A stretch of 7,389 nucleotides of DNA from Clostridia bacterium (GTDB lineage Bacteria > Bacillota > Clostridia > Oscillospirales > CAG-272): contig JAGCYR010000002.1 of assembly GCA_017960705.1 (NCBI GenBank), forward strand, positions 1 through 7,389, read 5' to 3'. The notes below the pieces were generated by a model that was given only the letters and a program-made list of their open reading frames with translations, was not told the origin of the DNA and searched no databases. The position numbers were made by a program, and so were the translations under genes. Positions 6,424-7,389 of the stretch are shown piece by piece. Every line of letters begins with the position of its first letter. Position 1 is the first letter of the stretch.

Positions 6424-7206
6424 TCATTCACCGAACTCGATCCGCTTGACGGCGAGCGTCCTGCCGGTCGATTCGTCGATATCGAAGATCGCGCCCTGCG
6501 CGCGGAAGGGTCCCTCCGCTTCGGAATAGGAGTAGCGGAGACGGGTCTTCTGCCGGGCGGTCATCACCTCGGTCTTGACGCCGAGGACGCCGCCGGTGTG
6601 CCCGCAGAAGCCGACGTCCGAGATATAGCCCGTCCCGTTCGGGAGGATAGTCTCGTCGGCGGTCGGGACGTGGGTGTGGGTCCCGTAGATCGCGGAGATC
6701 TTGCCGTCCAGACGGAAGCTCGCGGCGATCTTTTCGCCCGTCGCCTCGGCGTGCAGGTCGAGCACCGACAGGTCGTATCTCCCCGCCTCGCGTTCGAGCA
6801 CCCGCTCGATATAGGGAACCGGGTCGGGCGTCCCCGCCTCCATGAACAGGCAGCCGAGCGCAGAGAAAACCAGGATCCGCCGGTCGCGCGCGGGCAGGAT
6901 GGTATAGCCGGAACCCGGAACGCCGTCGGCAAGATTGATCGGGCGCAGCACGCGGTCGGACGAGTCGAGCATGGAATAGATCGATTTCGCCGCCATGGTG
7001 TGGTTGCCGCCCGTGATACAGTCGGCGCCCCCGTCGAGCAGGAGCGCGGCGTCTTTCGCCCCGATCCCCGAAAGGAATCCGGCGTTCTCGCCGTTCACGA
7101 CGGTAAAATCGATCCCGTTCTCGCGCCGGAAAGCCCAGAGCCGCCGGCAGAGAAACGCGACCGTCGCCGGAGACAGAACGTCGCCGAGCACCAAAACACG
7201 AAGCAT
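6424..7206 (-). CDS. ymdB: YmdB/TIGR00282-family metallophosphoesterase (2',3'-cyclic-nucleotide phosphodiesterase-like)
   Basis: Proteins of this family are dinuclear-metal phosphodiesterases; B. subtilis YmdB hydrolyses 2',3'-cAMP and cGMP and influences biofilm and motility choices. The 260-residue length fits the family. Metal-ligand motifs are present in order: GD (Asp9), VVNGENAG (Glu40, Asn41), GGNHT (Asn68, His69), DLHAEATGEKIA (His152) and YGTHTHVPTADETILPNGTGYISDVG (His177, His179). RPINLADGVPGSGY (88-101) is also typical. The usual GNHTWD is GNHTMA here, while the metal-binding His stays. I use the ATG at 7206-7204, not the one 39 nt upstream: the shorter form starts MLRVLVLGD as the family does, and GGAGGT (7211-7216) lies 4 nt before it. 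It is the first gene of an operon with the GH106 gene. No clear promoter is visible upstream. Confidence 0.9.
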   Translation of the reverse strand: MLRVLVLGDVLSPATVAFLCRRLWAFRRENGIDFTVVNGENAGFLSGIGAKDAALLLDGGADCITGGNHTMAAKSIYSMLDSSDRVLRPINLADGVPGSGYTILPARDRRILVFSALGCLFMEAGTPDPVPYIERVLEREAGRYDLSVLDLHAEATGEKIAASFRLDGKISAIYGTHTHVPTADETILPNGTGYISDVGFCGHTGGVLGVKTEVMTARQKTRLRYSYSEAEGPFRAQGAIFDIDESTGRTLAVKRIEFGE

Positions 7207-7247
7207 AGGTACCTCCAAAGAATTCAAAAAGAAAAATCGGGGCAAAC

Positions 7248-7339
7248 GGATTCGGATGCAGAATCCCCGCTCTCGCTCCGAAGCTTGTATTCCAACCGCT
7301 CTTCGCTGATGGCTGCCAACATGCCTGATCCTGCGAGAG
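7248..7339. other. Structured segment upstream of ymdB (possible leader RNA or small RNA)
   Basis: A closing helix CTCTCGC/GCGAGAG (7270-7276 with 7333-7339) encloses a 5-bp hairpin (CGAAG 7279-7283 with CTTCG 7301-7305). It also encloses a second arm in which GATGGC (7308-7313) pairs with GCC (7323-7325) and ATC (7328-7330), making a three-way junction. Next to it, GGATTC/GAATCC (7248-7253 with 7261-7266) forms a 6-bp hairpin. On the minus strand this would be the 5' leader of ymdB-GH106. On the plus strand it would precede a terminator at 7348. It matches no riboswitch, SRP, 6S or tRNA pattern that I recognise, and GC-rich DNA folds easily. Confidence 0.3.
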
Positions 7340-7347
7340 GTTAGTGA

Positions 7348-7376
7348 GCAAAAACGCCCCGGCGGGGCGTTTTTGC
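7348..7376. terminator. Strong bidirectional terminator hairpin
   Basis: GCAAAAACGCCCC (7348-7360) and GGGGCGTTTTTGC (7364-7376) form a perfect 13-bp stem with a 3-base GGC loop. It has a GC-rich core and T5 on either strand. It would end transcription of a minus-strand gene lying beyond the right edge, insulating ymdB. It could equally end a plus-strand transcript coming through 7207-7347. Confidence 0.85.
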
Positions 7377-7389
7377 GAAGCGGCGTCGC

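Noticed and set aside
7207..7245. Upstream ATG giving ymdB a 13-residue N-terminal extension
   Set aside because: The extension has no good ribosome binding site, overlaps the GGAGGT that serves the inner ATG, and is not part of the family.
7270..7339. SRP RNA or tRNA
   Set aside because: A fragment resembling the TCAGG/GCAGCC parts of SRP helix 8 appears on the minus strand, but the GGAA loop is missing and the pairing does not fit. There is no T-loop or acceptor stem for a tRNA.
6428..7351. 307-codon minus-strand frame overlapping ymdB
   Set aside because: It is the other reading frame of ymdB, Arg-rich and without motifs, while the ymdB frame keeps all metal ligands.

Overview
The window looks like the replication-origin neighbourhood of a fairly GC-rich member of the Clostridia (Bacillota), probably an uncultured gut-type organism. 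The evidence is the dnaA-oriC-dnaN order, strong purine-rich ribosome binding sites, consensus sigma-A-type promoters, a DnaA of the 'GPSGVGKTH' Walker A type, a YmdB-family phosphodiesterase and a GH106-type glycoside hydrolase. The taxonomic placement is inferred; no rRNA or other marker is present.

Layout. Positions 1-196 (minus) hold the first 65 codons of dnaN, cut by the window edge. Positions 197-547 are a gene-free 351-bp oriC. It carries four DnaA boxes of the form TTATCCAC(C/T), some weaker ones, and, beside the box nearest dnaN, a G-rich cluster followed by DnaA-trio-like triplets and an AT-rich stretch. Positions 548-1960 (minus) are dnaA. A 208-bp divergent control region follows, with a near-perfect dnaA promoter on the minus strand, a near-consensus DnaA box beside its -35 element, and a second promoter on the plus strand. 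That second promoter drives a GT2-family glycosyltransferase of the dolichyl-phosphate glucosyltransferase (ALG5/DPG synthase) type at 2169-2894.

Positions 2895-3284 are a 390-bp gap between convergent genes. It holds a chain of four different stem-loops, each preceded by the same 7-base motif AATGA(T/C)G, then a bidirectional terminator hairpin, then smaller hairpins. From 7206 down to 3285 on the minus strand lies a two-gene operon: a YmdB/TIGR00282-type metallophosphodiesterase, then 19 nt later a large cytoplasmic GH106-like hydrolase (putative alpha-L-rhamnosidase). Upstream of the operon, 7248-7339 can fold into a three-way junction plus a hairpin, next to a perfect 13-bp-stem bidirectional terminator at 7348-7376.

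How it works together. DnaA binds the origin boxes and unwinds the adjacent DUE so that DnaN can be loaded; it may also repress its own promoter. The other three genes have no obvious link to replication. The most unusual items are the motif-plus-hairpin chain, the structured element upstream of ymdB, and the absence of rpmH-rnpA-yidC on the side of dnaA where Bacillota usually carry it.
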